DNA of 64,000 nucleotides from Ignavibacteriales bacterium (lineage in GTDB: Bacteria; Bacteroidota; Ignavibacteria; Ignavibacteriales; Melioribacteraceae), in NCBI GenBank assembly GCA_026390775.1, contig JAPLFF010000008.1, forward strand, positions 128,165-192,164, written 5' to 3'. Position numbers and translations under genes: made by a program. Under the pieces are notes generated by a model. The model worked only from the letters and a program-made list of their open reading frames with translations. It was not told where the DNA came from and ran no database searches. Positions 1-8,901 of the stretch are shown piece by piece (position 1 is the stretch's first letter; every line of letters begins with the position of its first letter).

Positions 1-18
1 TACGAATTTTGCTTTCAT
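1..18 (-). CDS. possible first codons of a gene leaving the left edge
   Basis: An ATG on the minus strand at 18-16 opens a frame of six codons (MKAKFV) that runs off the window. A purine-rich AGGATGG lies 4 bases upstream and is a plausible ribosome binding site. Nothing more can be read, so the product is unknown and the call rests only on the start context. Confidence 0.3.
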
Positions 19-318
19 GTTGCCATCCTATTTGTTGTATGTGATTAAAATAATTAACGTGATCTATTCAAACAATTTAAAAAGTGTTAAATCTATTTAA
101 TAAGAATCATCTTTTTAACAATTTCTTCGGAACCAGCTTTTAGTTATTCTATGATTAATTGACATTTGATGTTAACAGAAAGTTTAATCACGTTAGAGAT
201 AAATTATTATAGACGTTTAAAAATGTGATGTACATTAATTTTTCAAAGATTGAAAAGTATTGTTTTAATAGAATCAGTTGCCCGAGTCGTAATAACCCGG
301 GCAATTAATCATTAACAA
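19..318. other. non-coding stretch at the left edge
   Basis: About 300 AT-rich bases without a convincing reading frame. It would hold the promoter of the gene running off the left edge and the 3' end of the peptidase transcript that enters from the right. The only structured element I see is the hairpin at 278-304. Confidence 0.6.
278..304 (-). terminator. hairpin after the M14 peptidase gene
   Basis: TTGCCCG at 278-284 and CGGGCAA at 298-304 form a 7-bp GC-rich stem with a 13-base loop, 14 bases past the peptidase stop codon. Read on the minus strand it is followed by only a weak T-rich tract, so it may stop transcription or simply protect the mRNA end. Confidence 0.45.
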
Positions 319-2898
319 TTATTGCTGCATACCTGCTAAGTGAATTGCGTTGAAGAGTAGTTTAAATGTCCCGAATGTTTGATGACGATTCTGAACTTTG
401 AAACCAAATAAAATTACATGGCCATTTTTTTGTTTAACATCAACTACTGCATTTCGTTTGAATAGATAATCTTCGCCTAACAAAAATCCAGACTTTAATA
501 AATTACTTGCTGGATACCTTGCTATAACGCTCCGATCAAAAGGTCCGAACGGTGTTGATGTTGTAAAAGCCATATTATCACTTAAATAACCGATTGACTC
601 TCTATCCATTCCGTAACCAATTGGGTTTGTATTATCAACACTAATTCTAATTAAAGAACCGGGACAATAAAAATCATCGCTCTTAACATTTCTTAAAACA
701 TTAGTTACTTTCAGACCCAAGTCTTCAATTGCAAAATTACACGCCTGTCCAAGAGTTAATACATAACCGCCGTCTTTTTCAATAAATGTTTTTAGATTTT
801 CAACTCCCTCTTTTTCAATTCCTCCTTCATATTCCGGCGGTTTTGGTCTGGAGAAACGTGCATTGTCACCACTTGGTTTTCCGGTTTTAATTATGTCTCC
901 GGACATATCGGGAAATATGATAACATCAAAATTATCTTTTAGTTTTTTATTCTTGAAATCTTTGTTCACGATAGATGAAAATTCAAACTGATAATTTTCC
1001 AAAAGTAATCTTGTCCATCCTTCATCCATACTTGCAGAATAAGATTTATACAATCCTACGCGAACTTTTTTTAATTCTTTTAATTTTGATTTATCAGTTA
1101 TATCTGTAGAAATTAGTTTTAAGTGAAGTTCATTTGCTAATTCTTTAACTGCTTTTGTTGATTTATCATTTACAGGAACAAAAACAGATCCGTCATCAAA
1201 CTCGTTTGAACCGCTCTTGATTTTTTCGTTATTCCAATAGACTTCAATATTTTCTTTTTGAAGTCTGTTAATAAAAGTCGAATTTGCATTTAATCCTGCT
1301 GGAGAGACAAAGTAATTCCCCTCCGAAGGTATTATTGCTGATTGATATAGAGGACCATTTATAATTTTCGCATCAATTTGAACTGGATCATTAACTGTAA
1401 AAAACTTTACACCCATTTGATATGGAAGCGTCCAGCCGGCAACATCATAGGGACGCAACGGGGTTTCGTTTCTTGTTCTTCTAAGATCGGGATAAGTTTG
1501 TTCTTCGAAGAGATCTTTAACATATCTTCCATTCGGTTGTGCTAAAAATATTAAATAACTGTTTGCCGGATAGATTGTGTTACCAACTTTAAATTCCTTT
1601 TCAGAAAATTGAACTTCAACACCTCCCATTTGAAGTTTTTCGATCATCAACGAAGTGGTAACGGGATCTTTTTGATCTCTTGGAATTATATACGCATAAG
1701 GATTTCCTTCTTTTCCTTTTTCAATTGCATCTTTACACATTGTATAATAAGTTTTTAGTAAATCTTCCTTGAACATAGCAGATGTTTCAAGCAAACTGTA
1801 AGTAAGACCAAGTTCATAATCAACGATATCAAGCAGCCGCCACCAGCCGCCGCGCCATGGCGAAGGATAATTTGTTCGAATATCATAAGTTGTAATTTCT
1901 TGAGTTGCTTTTACTTCGGATGAATCAATAAAGATTGGACTTGCAACATTACAGCTTGCCATTTCTGATAGCATTCCGATTTGATTATGCCACAAAGAAT
2001 TCTCAGTTGCACCTTCCCAGTATGCATCATATAAAGCTTGATCTATCACGCCGGTATATTTTTTCTTTTCTAGATCAAGTGCAGACATTCCGCCAAGAAT
2101 TTTTTGCCATCTCCAAATAAGCGGATTCACATTTGGATTTATCGGATCTTTATAAGGTACTACAAAAAGTCTTGCACCATTACTGCCCATTTGATGTTCA
2201 TCTAGCCAGATCTGCGGAAACCATTCTTGAAATGCAACCTTAACAACATTTTGTGTTTCTTTTAGATTGAACATAAACCAATCGCGGTTGTCATCATGCC
2301 CGGCATAAGGATGATATAAGAATGGTAATGAAGCTCCGTCATATTCGGTATTTAAATATTTGTTATACCAATCAACAACCATCGTAGTACCATCGGGATT
2401 TATTGAAGGCATTATGATAAAGATAACATCGTTAAGAGCTTTATTGGATTTTTCCGGAGCCGTTCCGCTTGCAAGTGTGTATGCAAATTCCATAGACATT
2501 TGTGATGAAGCAATCTCCGTAGAGTGGATGTTGCAAGTAACTAGTACTACAACTTTTCCGTCTTTGGTTAACTGTATAGCATCAGCATCATTTATTTTGC
2601 GAGGATCGGAAAGTTGTTGAATTATTTTTTTGTATTTATCAATTAACTTTAAATTCTCGGGCGAACTGATTATAGCCATGAACATTTCTTTACCGAGAGT
2701 TGTCTTACCGATAACTTGATAAAGAATTTTATCGGAGTTTTCGAAAAGGTGCTTAAAATATTTTGTGATCATTGCATAGTCAGCAATTTTATAATCAGCG
2801 CCAACTTTGAATCCAAGAAATTCTTCTGGTGATTTTAAATTCTGTCCGATTACAAACGAGAAAGAAACAAGTAACAAAACTGATAACAGCTTTCGCAT
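319..2898 (-). CDS. exported M14-family zinc metallopeptidase
   Basis: 859 residues with a Sec-type signal peptide (about residues 1-19), so the enzyme should act in the periplasm or outside the cell. The N-terminal half is an M14 carboxypeptidase fold. The zinc motif HSTE supplies His125 and Glu128, with the third ligand probably His235 in LDEHQ; NPDG (167-170) and NRDW (204-207) are the usual substrate-side motifs of the family. The C-terminal half (about 430-859) is much longer than a simple carboxypeptidase and looks like a beta-rich region followed by a GATase-like fold, an arrangement common in large M14 proteins of Bacteroidota. The ATG has a strong GGAGGAAT upstream. The gene lies 15 bases after the aldose epimerase gene and is probably co-transcribed. 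The M14 family is well supported; the substrate is unknown. Confidence 0.85.
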   Translation of the reverse strand: MRKLLSVLLLVSFSFVIGQNLKSPEEFLGFKVGADYKIADYAMITKYFKHLFENSDKILYQVIGKTTLGKEMFMAIISSPENLKLIDKYKKIIQQLSDPRKINDADAIQLTKDGKVVVLVTCNIHSTEIASSQMSMEFAYTLASGTAPEKSNKALNDVIFIIMPSINPDGTTMVVDWYNKYLNTEYDGASLPFLYHPYAGHDDNRDWFMFNLKETQNVVKVAFQEWFPQIWLDEHQMGSNGARLFVVPYKDPINPNVNPLIWRWQKILGGMSALDLEKKKYTGVIDQALYDAYWEGATENSLWHNQIGMLSEMASCNVASPIFIDSSEVKATQEITTYDIRTNYPSPWRGGWWRLLDIVDYELGLTYSLLETSAMFKEDLLKTYYTMCKDAIEKGKEGNPYAYIIPRDQKDPVTTSLMIEKLQMGGVEVQFSEKEFKVGNTIYPANSYLIFLAQPNGRYVKDLFEEQTYPDLRRTRNETPLRPYDVAGWTLPYQMGVKFFTVNDPVQIDAKIINGPLYQSAIIPSEGNYFVSPAGLNANSTFINRLQKENIEVYWNNEKIKSGSNEFDDGSVFVPVNDKSTKAVKELANELHLKLISTDITDKSKLKELKKVRVGLYKSYSASMDEGWTRLLLENYQFEFSSIVNKDFKNKKLKDNFDVIIFPDMSGDIIKTGKPSGDNARFSRPKPPEYEGGIEKEGVENLKTFIEKDGGYVLTLGQACNFAIEDLGLKVTNVLRNVKSDDFYCPGSLIRISVDNTNPIGYGMDRESIGYLSDNMAFTTSTPFGPFDRSVIARYPASNLLKSGFLLGEDYLFKRNAVVDVKQKNGHVILFGFKVQNRHQTFGTFKLLFNAIHLAGMQQ

Positions 2899-2913
2899 TA
2901 TTCCTCCGTCTAA

Positions 2914-4101
2914 TTATTTCGTTGAGAACTTATAAGTAGTTGACTGTCTATAAGGTAATATCTTACTTGCTTTCAAAACAGTTGAAGGCCAATCCGGTTT
3001 GTTTGGAGAATCCGGAAAATGCTGGGTTTCTAAACACAATCCAGTTCTATATTGATACATAACTCCATTCTTACCTTTTACTTTTCCGTCAAGAAAATTA
3101 CCGCAATAGAATTGAATGCCCGGCTGATTTGTCCACACTTGCATAAATCTTCCGGAAGTTGGTTCATATACAGTTGCAATCATCGGTTCAAGTTCTTGAT
3201 GTTTATTCAAAACCCAATTATGATCGTAGCCAAGACCAAATTTTAATTGTTCATAATTTTCATTTATACGTGCACCAATCTTTGTCGGTTTGCGGAAATC
3301 CATAGGTGTATTAGTTACATCGGCAAACTTACCTGTAGGAATCAAACCTTTATCAACAGGAGTAAATTTATTGGCATCAATCATTAATTCATGATCAAGA
3401 ATTGTTTTGTTTGGATCTCCAGTTAAATTAAAATATGAATGATGTGTGGGATTTATGATCGTGTTCTTATCACTCAATGCTGTATAGTTGATTGAAAGTT
3501 CATTGTCTTTAGATAGATTATAATTAACTGTTATTTCAACTGTACCGGGATATCCTTCTTCACCATCCTTACTTATATATTTCATTGCTATAAAAGAACC
3601 GCCCATTAAATTATTGTACTTAATATTACTATAACCAAGAACTTGCCAAACTTTTTTATTAAATCCGTTCGTTCCACCATGAAGATGATTTTCTCCATTA
3701 TTGATTGAGAGTTGATATTCTTTTCCATCCAATTTGAATTTACCTTTTCCAATTCTATTTCCATATCTGCCAACAATCGCACCGAAATAAGATTTGTCAG
3801 CTTCATATCCCTCAATGTTATCATACCCTAAAACAACATCTTCATATTTTCCATTTCTATCCGGTGCTGTTAATGAAACAACCGTTGCACCGTAATTAGT
3901 AATTTTCACCGTCATACCGTTTTTATTCGTAAGAGTGTAGATATAAACAGTCTGTCCGTCAGCAGTTTTACCAAATAATTCTTTCTTCACTTCCATTTCT
4001 GCACTTGTCTCCTTATTCTTGCATGATGTTGAGAAAAGATTAACTAATAGAAAGAAACTTACCAAAGCATAATTCATAAATATTTTTGAAAATGATTTCA
4101 T
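2914..4101 (-). CDS. galM: aldose 1-epimerase, lipoprotein form
   Basis: Interconverts alpha and beta anomers of aldoses such as galactose, feeding the Leloir pathway. 395 residues. The N-terminus is a signal sequence ending in a lipobox (STSC, Cys27), so this copy is predicted to be anchored in the periplasm, unlike the usual cytosolic GalM. Family signatures are NHLHGG (138-143), the catalytic acid region THHSYFN (His221) and the catalytic base in CLETQ (Glu358). GAGGGA upstream of the ATG at 4101 supports the start. It is the first gene of a pair with the M14 peptidase; galactokinase is encoded about 16 kb away at 19870-21027. Periplasmic location is inferred from the lipobox; the enzyme family is clear. 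Confidence 0.9.
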   Translation of the reverse strand: MKSFSKIFMNYALVSFFLLVNLFSTSCKNKETSAEMEVKKELFGKTADGQTVYIYTLTNKNGMTVKITNYGATVVSLTAPDRNGKYEDVVLGYDNIEGYEADKSYFGAIVGRYGNRIGKGKFKLDGKEYQLSINNGENHLHGGTNGFNKKVWQVLGYSNIKYNNLMGGSFIAMKYISKDGEEGYPGTVEITVNYNLSKDNELSINYTALSDKNTIINPTHHSYFNLTGDPNKTILDHELMIDANKFTPVDKGLIPTGKFADVTNTPMDFRKPTKIGARINENYEQLKFGLGYDHNWVLNKHQELEPMIATVYEPTSGRFMQVWTNQPGIQFYCGNFLDGKVKGKNGVMYQYRTGLCLETQHFPDSPNKPDWPSTVLKASKILPYRQSTTYKFSTK

Positions 4102-4344
4102 AATTATCCCTCGCCATTTTATTTATTTAAGAAAGATTTTTCACTGAGAATAATCATTTTTTGCTGAAAGATGAAATGTTAAGTTATCAATGTATTTACT
4201 TTCATGAGCTTTCAGAAATATATTTTCTCTTAGTGAACTTCCTATTACCCCTACAAAAATAATGATTTAATTAAAATCCGCTATGCATTTTCCCGATTTA
4301 TTTTCTTTTGATTATCTTTAATCTTAATAAAACATTGAATACAA

Positions 4345-5649
4345 ATGAAGTCACAAAGCAAAATTTTGTTGATCTTATCAGTAGCAGTATTGTGTTTTCT
4401 CTTTCTATTAATACATTTGCTTAATATCCAGCCGATTATAACTTACTCAATCATTTATATATTTTCCTCCATTATTTTTGTTTTCATTAGTTGGCTGATT
4501 CTAAAAAACGAGATCCCTTTCAGTTATGTCGTCGGGCTGGTTGCGGTTGGAATTTTGCTTAGAGTAAGTTTTGTTTCGATTAATCCAATTGGTTCTGATG
4601 ATTATTACAGATACATGTGGGATGGAAAAGTTCAGTCAAGCGGAATCAATCCTTATCTTTATTTGCCAAATGATCCTTCATTGCAAAACCTCCATTCAGA
4701 GACTATACCAAAATTTGTCAACAATCCTGATATGAAAACAATTTATTTCCCTTTGAGTCAATGGTTGTTTTATGCGAGCTACTCATTAAGCGGAGAAGCT
4801 ATCTGGGGATATAAATTATTATTGCTCATTTTCGAATTGATAACTTTATCAGCTCTATTTCTTTTAATAAGGAAAATGAATCTCCCCGATAAAAATATTT
4901 TACTTTATGCATTATGTCCTCTGCCCATTATACAATTTTCCCTCGATGCTCATCTTGATGGTTTTGGATTACCTCTTTTAATCCTTGCATTATTCTTCTA
5001 TTTGGATAATAAAAAAATACTCTCATTAATTTTTCTCGGATTATCTTTTTCAATAAAACCTGTAGGACTTCTTTTTCTTCCTATTCTCTTTTTCTACGAA
5101 AAAAAATTACCGGGAAGAATTAAAGTTATATTTATTCCAGCAATTGCATTTAGTGTCCAGTTTATACCCTATATTTTTTCTTCCAATCCATTTGAAGCAT
5201 TTTTTATTTACGCTAAGCATTGGACATTCAACGGAATTGTATTCAATATCATAGATTCATTCATTCAGAATAATCAAACGACAAGAATTATCTGCGGAAT
5301 ACTTTTAGTGATTTGCCTACTTCCGTTTATTTTCAATAAACTTGATTTGCTACAAAAATATTATTATTCGTTATTACTTCTTTTCATTTTCTCTCCGGTT
5401 GTTCATCCGTGGTATATTGCTTGGCTTGCAGTGCTGCTTCCTATACTTCCAAGATGGAGTGGAATTTTCTATGTTGGTTTGAGTTCTTTAACTGTGTTTA
5501 CAGTTTTGAGTTACCAACTAAATGGTCTGTGGAAGGAATACCCGATTGTATTGATATTGGAGTACATCCCAGTCATTTCAATTTTTATTTACGAACTAAG
5601 GAAAGAAACGAAATTGTTTTTTGGAAGGCAAAATAAATTAATCGGCTAA
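4345..5649 (+). CDS. integral membrane GT-C type glycosyltransferase
   Basis: 434 residues, very hydrophobic, with about 10-12 predicted membrane segments. After the second or third helix there is an acidic loop, GSDDYYRYMWDG (83-94) followed by NPY (102-104), the arrangement seen in polyprenol-phosphate-dependent mannosyltransferases and the GT87/DUF2029-like group. Such enzymes transfer a hexose from a lipid-linked donor at the outer face of the cytoplasmic membrane; donor and acceptor cannot be read here. The gene stands alone, divergent from galM. Its stop codon overlaps by 2 bases the stop of the converging response-regulator gene, so no terminator fits between them. The fold is fairly certain, the exact sugar is not. 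Confidence 0.7.
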   Translation: MKSQSKILLILSVAVLCFLFLLIHLLNIQPIITYSIIYIFSSIIFVFISWLILKNEIPFSYVVGLVAVGILLRVSFVSINPIGSDDYYRYMWDGKVQSSGINPYLYLPNDPSLQNLHSETIPKFVNNPDMKTIYFPLSQWLFYASYSLSGEAIWGYKLLLLIFELITLSALFLLIRKMNLPDKNILLYALCPLPIIQFSLDAHLDGFGLPLLILALFFYLDNKKILSLIFLGLSFSIKPVGLLFLPILFFYEKKLPGRIKVIFIPAIAFSVQFIPYIFSSNPFEAFFIYAKHWTFNGIVFNIIDSFIQNNQTTRIICGILLVICLLPFIFNKLDLLQKYYYSLLLLFIFSPVVHPWYIAWLAVLLPILPRWSGIFYVGLSSLTVFTVLSYQLNGLWKEYPIVLILEYIPVISIFIYELRKETKLFFGRQNKLIG

Positions 5650-7016
5650 TGCTCAATTTTATACTTTTTGATTTTCGAAATTAAATTTACTCTTGATATA
5701 TGCAGTATCTCCGCTGCTTTTGAACGATTCTTGTTAGTAAATTCTAGAACATGCTTAATATGATTTTTTTCCATTTCTTCTAAAGATTGTGGTATAATTT
5801 CTCCGTCTAACTCACCATAGGAATTATTATTCTCCAAGAAGTAATTCGGAAGTGACTTTTTATGCAGTTCGTTTGTACTTTCAACAATTATGGCGCTGTT
5901 AATTAAATTCATTAGCTCTCGAACATTACCCGGGAAAGAATAACTCATAAAACAATTTAATACTTGTAAAGAAATTTTTTCTACATTCTTTTTGTACTTT
6001 TCATTGAACATATTAAGAAAATAATTTGCCAATAATTCGATATCACCTTTTCTTTCTCTTAACGGAGGAAGGTTGATCGAATTAATGTTCAGTCTGAAAA
6101 ATAGGTCTTTTCTAAAATTTCCTTTTTTAATTTCTTCAAAAAGATTTTTATTAGTTGCGGCGATGATCCTTACATCTGCCTTGATATTCTTTATTGAACC
6201 GAGCCGATAAAATTCTTCATCCTGCAGTACTCGCAGAAGTTTCACTTGAATAGGTAAAGACAGTTCGCCAATCTCATCTAAAAATAATGTGCCTCCGTTA
6301 GCATCTTCAATAAAACCGACTTTATCACTAGAAGCTCCGGTAAATGCGCCTTTTTCATGACCAAAAAATTCTGATGAAAATAGTTCTTGAGCAAATGCGC
6401 CGGCATTAACGGCTACAAATTTTTTATTCCGTCTGTTGCTAATTTTATGAATTGCTTGAGCAATCAGTTCTTTCCCGGACCCGCTTTCTCCCCAAATTAA
6501 AACGCTGTTATCTGTTATGGCAAATTTTTCAACGTAATGAAAAATTTTAACCATCTTTTCATCTTTAGTTATTATATTTTCAAAAACATCTTTATAAGCT
6601 AGTGTATTTAATGATAATCGCTGCGTTATGCCGCCTTCGTTCAATTCAAGTTTTCTCTTATCTAACGCTGTCTCGATAGTTTTGATTAATCTTTCTTCCT
6701 CAATTGGTTTAAGCATGTAATCGTAAGTTCCCAACTTCATTGCGGAAATAGCAAGATCAATATCTTCAACGCCTGTAAGTACAATTGTTGTTATGTTAAT
6801 TTTATTTTCAGTGATATGTTTTAAAATATCTAGTCCGGTTATGTTCGGCATATCCATATCTAATAATAATAGATCATATTTCCCGGAATCCAAAAGATTA
6901 AAAGCCAGTGTGCTGTCTTGCAAAGTTTTTATTTGATACTTTCTGGTTTGCAGCAAGAAAATATTTAAGAAATTAAGAACTGCTTGATTATCATCAATAA
7001 CTAAGATTTTATTCAT
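5646..7016 (-). CDS. sigma-54-dependent response regulator, NtrC family
   Basis: A transcription activator of 456 residues when started at the ATG at 7016. A longer frame begins further upstream, but the receiver domain starts exactly at MNKILVIDD, and this start overlaps the kinase stop by 8 bases. Domains in order: receiver (about 1-120, acceptor Asp in LLLDMDMP), AAA+ sigma-54 interaction domain with Walker A GESGSGKE, the sigma-54 contact loop GAFTGA and Walker B LFLDEIGE, then a Fis-type helix-turn-helix at the C-terminus ([14 protein letters not shown]). It is the last gene of the redox operon and follows its presumed partner kinase. A sigma-54 promoter at 16013-16030 upstream of the first gene suggests that it controls its own operon. 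Confidence 0.93.
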   Translation of the reverse strand: MNKILVIDDNQAVLNFLNIFLLQTRKYQIKTLQDSTLAFNLLDSGKYDLLLLDMDMPNITGLDILKHITENKINITTIVLTGVEDIDLAISAMKLGTYDYMLKPIEEERLIKTIETALDKRKLELNEGGITQRLSLNTLAYKDVFENIITKDEKMVKIFHYVEKFAITDNSVLIWGESGSGKELIAQAIHKISNRRNKKFVAVNAGAFAQELFSSEFFGHEKGAFTGASSDKVGFIEDANGGTLFLDEIGELSLPIQVKLLRVLQDEEFYRLGSIKNIKADVRIIAATNKNLFEEIKKGNFRKDLFFRLNINSINLPPLRERKGDIELLANYFLNMFNEKYKKNVEKISLQVLNCFMSYSFPGNVRELMNLINSAIIVESTNELHKKSLPNYFLENNNSYGELDGEIIPQSLEEMEKNHIKHVLEFTNKNRSKAAEILHISRVNLISKIKKYKIEH

Positions 7017-8898
7017 CTTTTTCTGCATATGTTTTGATTGGGAAATGAATTGTAAATGTAGTACCAACTCCTAATTTTGAATCTACATTTATATATCCGT
7101 TATGATCTTTAATTATTCCATAAGTGATTGATAATCCTAATCCAGTACCGCCTTTATTTCGCTTAGTAGTAAAAAACGGGTCGAAAATATTTTTTATTGT
7201 AGTTTCATCCATGCCGCAGCCGTTATCCATAATAGTCAATAATACTTCTTTTTTATTTTCTTCATAACCGGTTTTTATTACAATTTGTCCTTCACTTTTT
7301 TCAATTGCTTCAGAAGCATTCATCACTAAATTTAATATCACTTGCTCAATCTTATTAATATTACCCTTAAACGCTGGTAAGTTTTCTGCAAGAATCATTT
7401 CCAACTCTGCGTATTTCTTTACATGTTTTCTTGTGAGAGTAAGATTATTTTTAATGATATAATTCAGATCAATATTATCAGTTAGCGTTCCATCATCTTT
7501 TTTGGCAAAGTTTCTCAAATCACCAACGATTTTTTTTGTCCTGTTGGCACCATTAATCATATCCGTAATTAATGTAGAAATGTTATCCTTAAAAACATCG
7601 TAATCTAATCGTGCAATTTTTAAATCCCTTTTAGTTGAATAATAATTATCAAGAACCGGAAAGATATCATCTAATGCTTCTTGTATGATTTTTAAATTTC
7701 CAAGTATAAACGTATTCGGATTGTTGATTTCATGAGCAACTCCGGCAACAAGTTTACCCAGTGATGCTAATTTATACGATTGTAAAAGTTGGGCTTCCAT
7801 TCTTTTCTGAACTGTTATATCTCTGCAAACTTCCAAGACTCTATCAACTTTGCTGTCCTGATCGAAGATTGGATATGATCTTAGTGTATAATAAATATCG
7901 CCTCCATCCTTTTCTTCCAAACAATTTTGTGCGGATTTAAAAGTATTTAAAGCCGGACAATTTGCGCATTGTTCGTTTTGTCCAAACAATTTATTATAGC
8001 ATTTGCCTGAATCGCCTATATCATCTTTATTCGACATTATAATATTGAACTCATGATCTATAACAACTATGCGGTCTGAAATTGCGCTGAAGAAAGTACG
8101 AAGTTTCTCTTGTTTCTGATGGCACTCTTCTGTTAACCTTAATAAGGTTTCATTTTTGGCAAGTAATATTTTTTTCTGTTTTTCAAGATTTATTGTTTTC
8201 TCCGATTCTTCTATAGCCCTTGCAAACTTACCTGCGATCTCATTTATCATACTCTGTTCTTCTTCGAGAAAACCAACATTACTTTTTAGTAATACTTTAA
8301 TCTCTCCATGTTTTTTATTATTAACATTTATATCAGAAAAATAAATCGAATTAATTGTTTTGGGATTCCACGAAGTATCACCAAATATCTTTTTACCAAT
8401 TTCAAAATTGATTATCACATCATTAGGAAATTGAAAGGCGGCTTGAACATGCCTAATACATTTTTCCAACGCTTCGTTAATTGATTGAGGGGCTTCTAAT
8501 TCCTTGCTAACATTATATAGGCAACGTAATTCTTTTACTCTTTCTTTCAGATCATGTTCGATTCTTGTTATCTCTACAACTTTATCTTTCGGTGTTAAAA
8601 GAATGTGCGGGTCCAAATCAAAATTAAGAGGGAATAAAATATATTCTTCTTTAATTCCGTTTAATTTAATTGTATGCGGTTCTAGATCAGACTTGACTTG
8701 TTCAATAGTTTCAAAAAGTGTTTTCGATTTATAGTTAGATTGGTGAGAATCATATAATAAACCGGTAATATTTTTTTCAGAAATATTTAATAACCGTTTA
8801 AGAGCATTACCTTCAAATACTACTTCATTGTTCCGATCGAATATTAACACATGATCAAATAATTCGTAAATCAATTTGTAGCTGGTTGTTTTTAGCAT
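7009..8898 (-). CDS. PAS/GAF sensor histidine kinase with cysteine cluster
   Basis: 629 residues with no membrane segment or signal peptide, so a cytosolic sensor. Order: N-terminal PAS-like region (about 5-110), GAF-like domain (about 120-235), coiled coil (about 235-268), second PAS (about 268-365), HisKA dimerisation domain with phospho-acceptor His389 in GVAHEINNPN, and HATPase with DNGCGMD and GGTGLGLS. The second PAS contains Cys300, Cys311, Cys314 and Cys326 in a C-x10-C-x2-CP-x10-C pattern, which could bind a metal or iron-sulfur centre or respond to thiol redox state. It starts 3 bases after the flavoprotein gene and overlaps the NtrC-type regulator, so it is almost certainly that regulator's partner. 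The signal is unknown; a redox cue would fit the operon. Confidence 0.9.
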   Translation of the reverse strand: MLKTTSYKLIYELFDHVLIFDRNNEVVFEGNALKRLLNISEKNITGLLYDSHQSNYKSKTLFETIEQVKSDLEPHTIKLNGIKEEYILFPLNFDLDPHILLTPKDKVVEITRIEHDLKERVKELRCLYNVSKELEAPQSINEALEKCIRHVQAAFQFPNDVIINFEIGKKIFGDTSWNPKTINSIYFSDINVNNKKHGEIKVLLKSNVGFLEEEQSMINEIAGKFARAIEESEKTINLEKQKKILLAKNETLLRLTEECHQKQEKLRTFFSAISDRIVVIDHEFNIIMSNKDDIGDSGKCYNKLFGQNEQCANCPALNTFKSAQNCLEEKDGGDIYYTLRSYPIFDQDSKVDRVLEVCRDITVQKRMEAQLLQSYKLASLGKLVAGVAHEINNPNTFILGNLKIIQEALDDIFPVLDNYYSTKRDLKIARLDYDVFKDNISTLITDMINGANRTKKIVGDLRNFAKKDDGTLTDNIDLNYIIKNNLTLTRKHVKKYAELEMILAENLPAFKGNINKIEQVILNLVMNASEAIEKSEGQIVIKTGYEENKKEVLLTIMDNGCGMDETTIKNIFDPFFTTKRNKGGTGLGLSITYGIIKDHNGYINVDSKLGVGTTFTIHFPIKTYAEKDE

Positions 8899-8901
8899 AA
8901 T

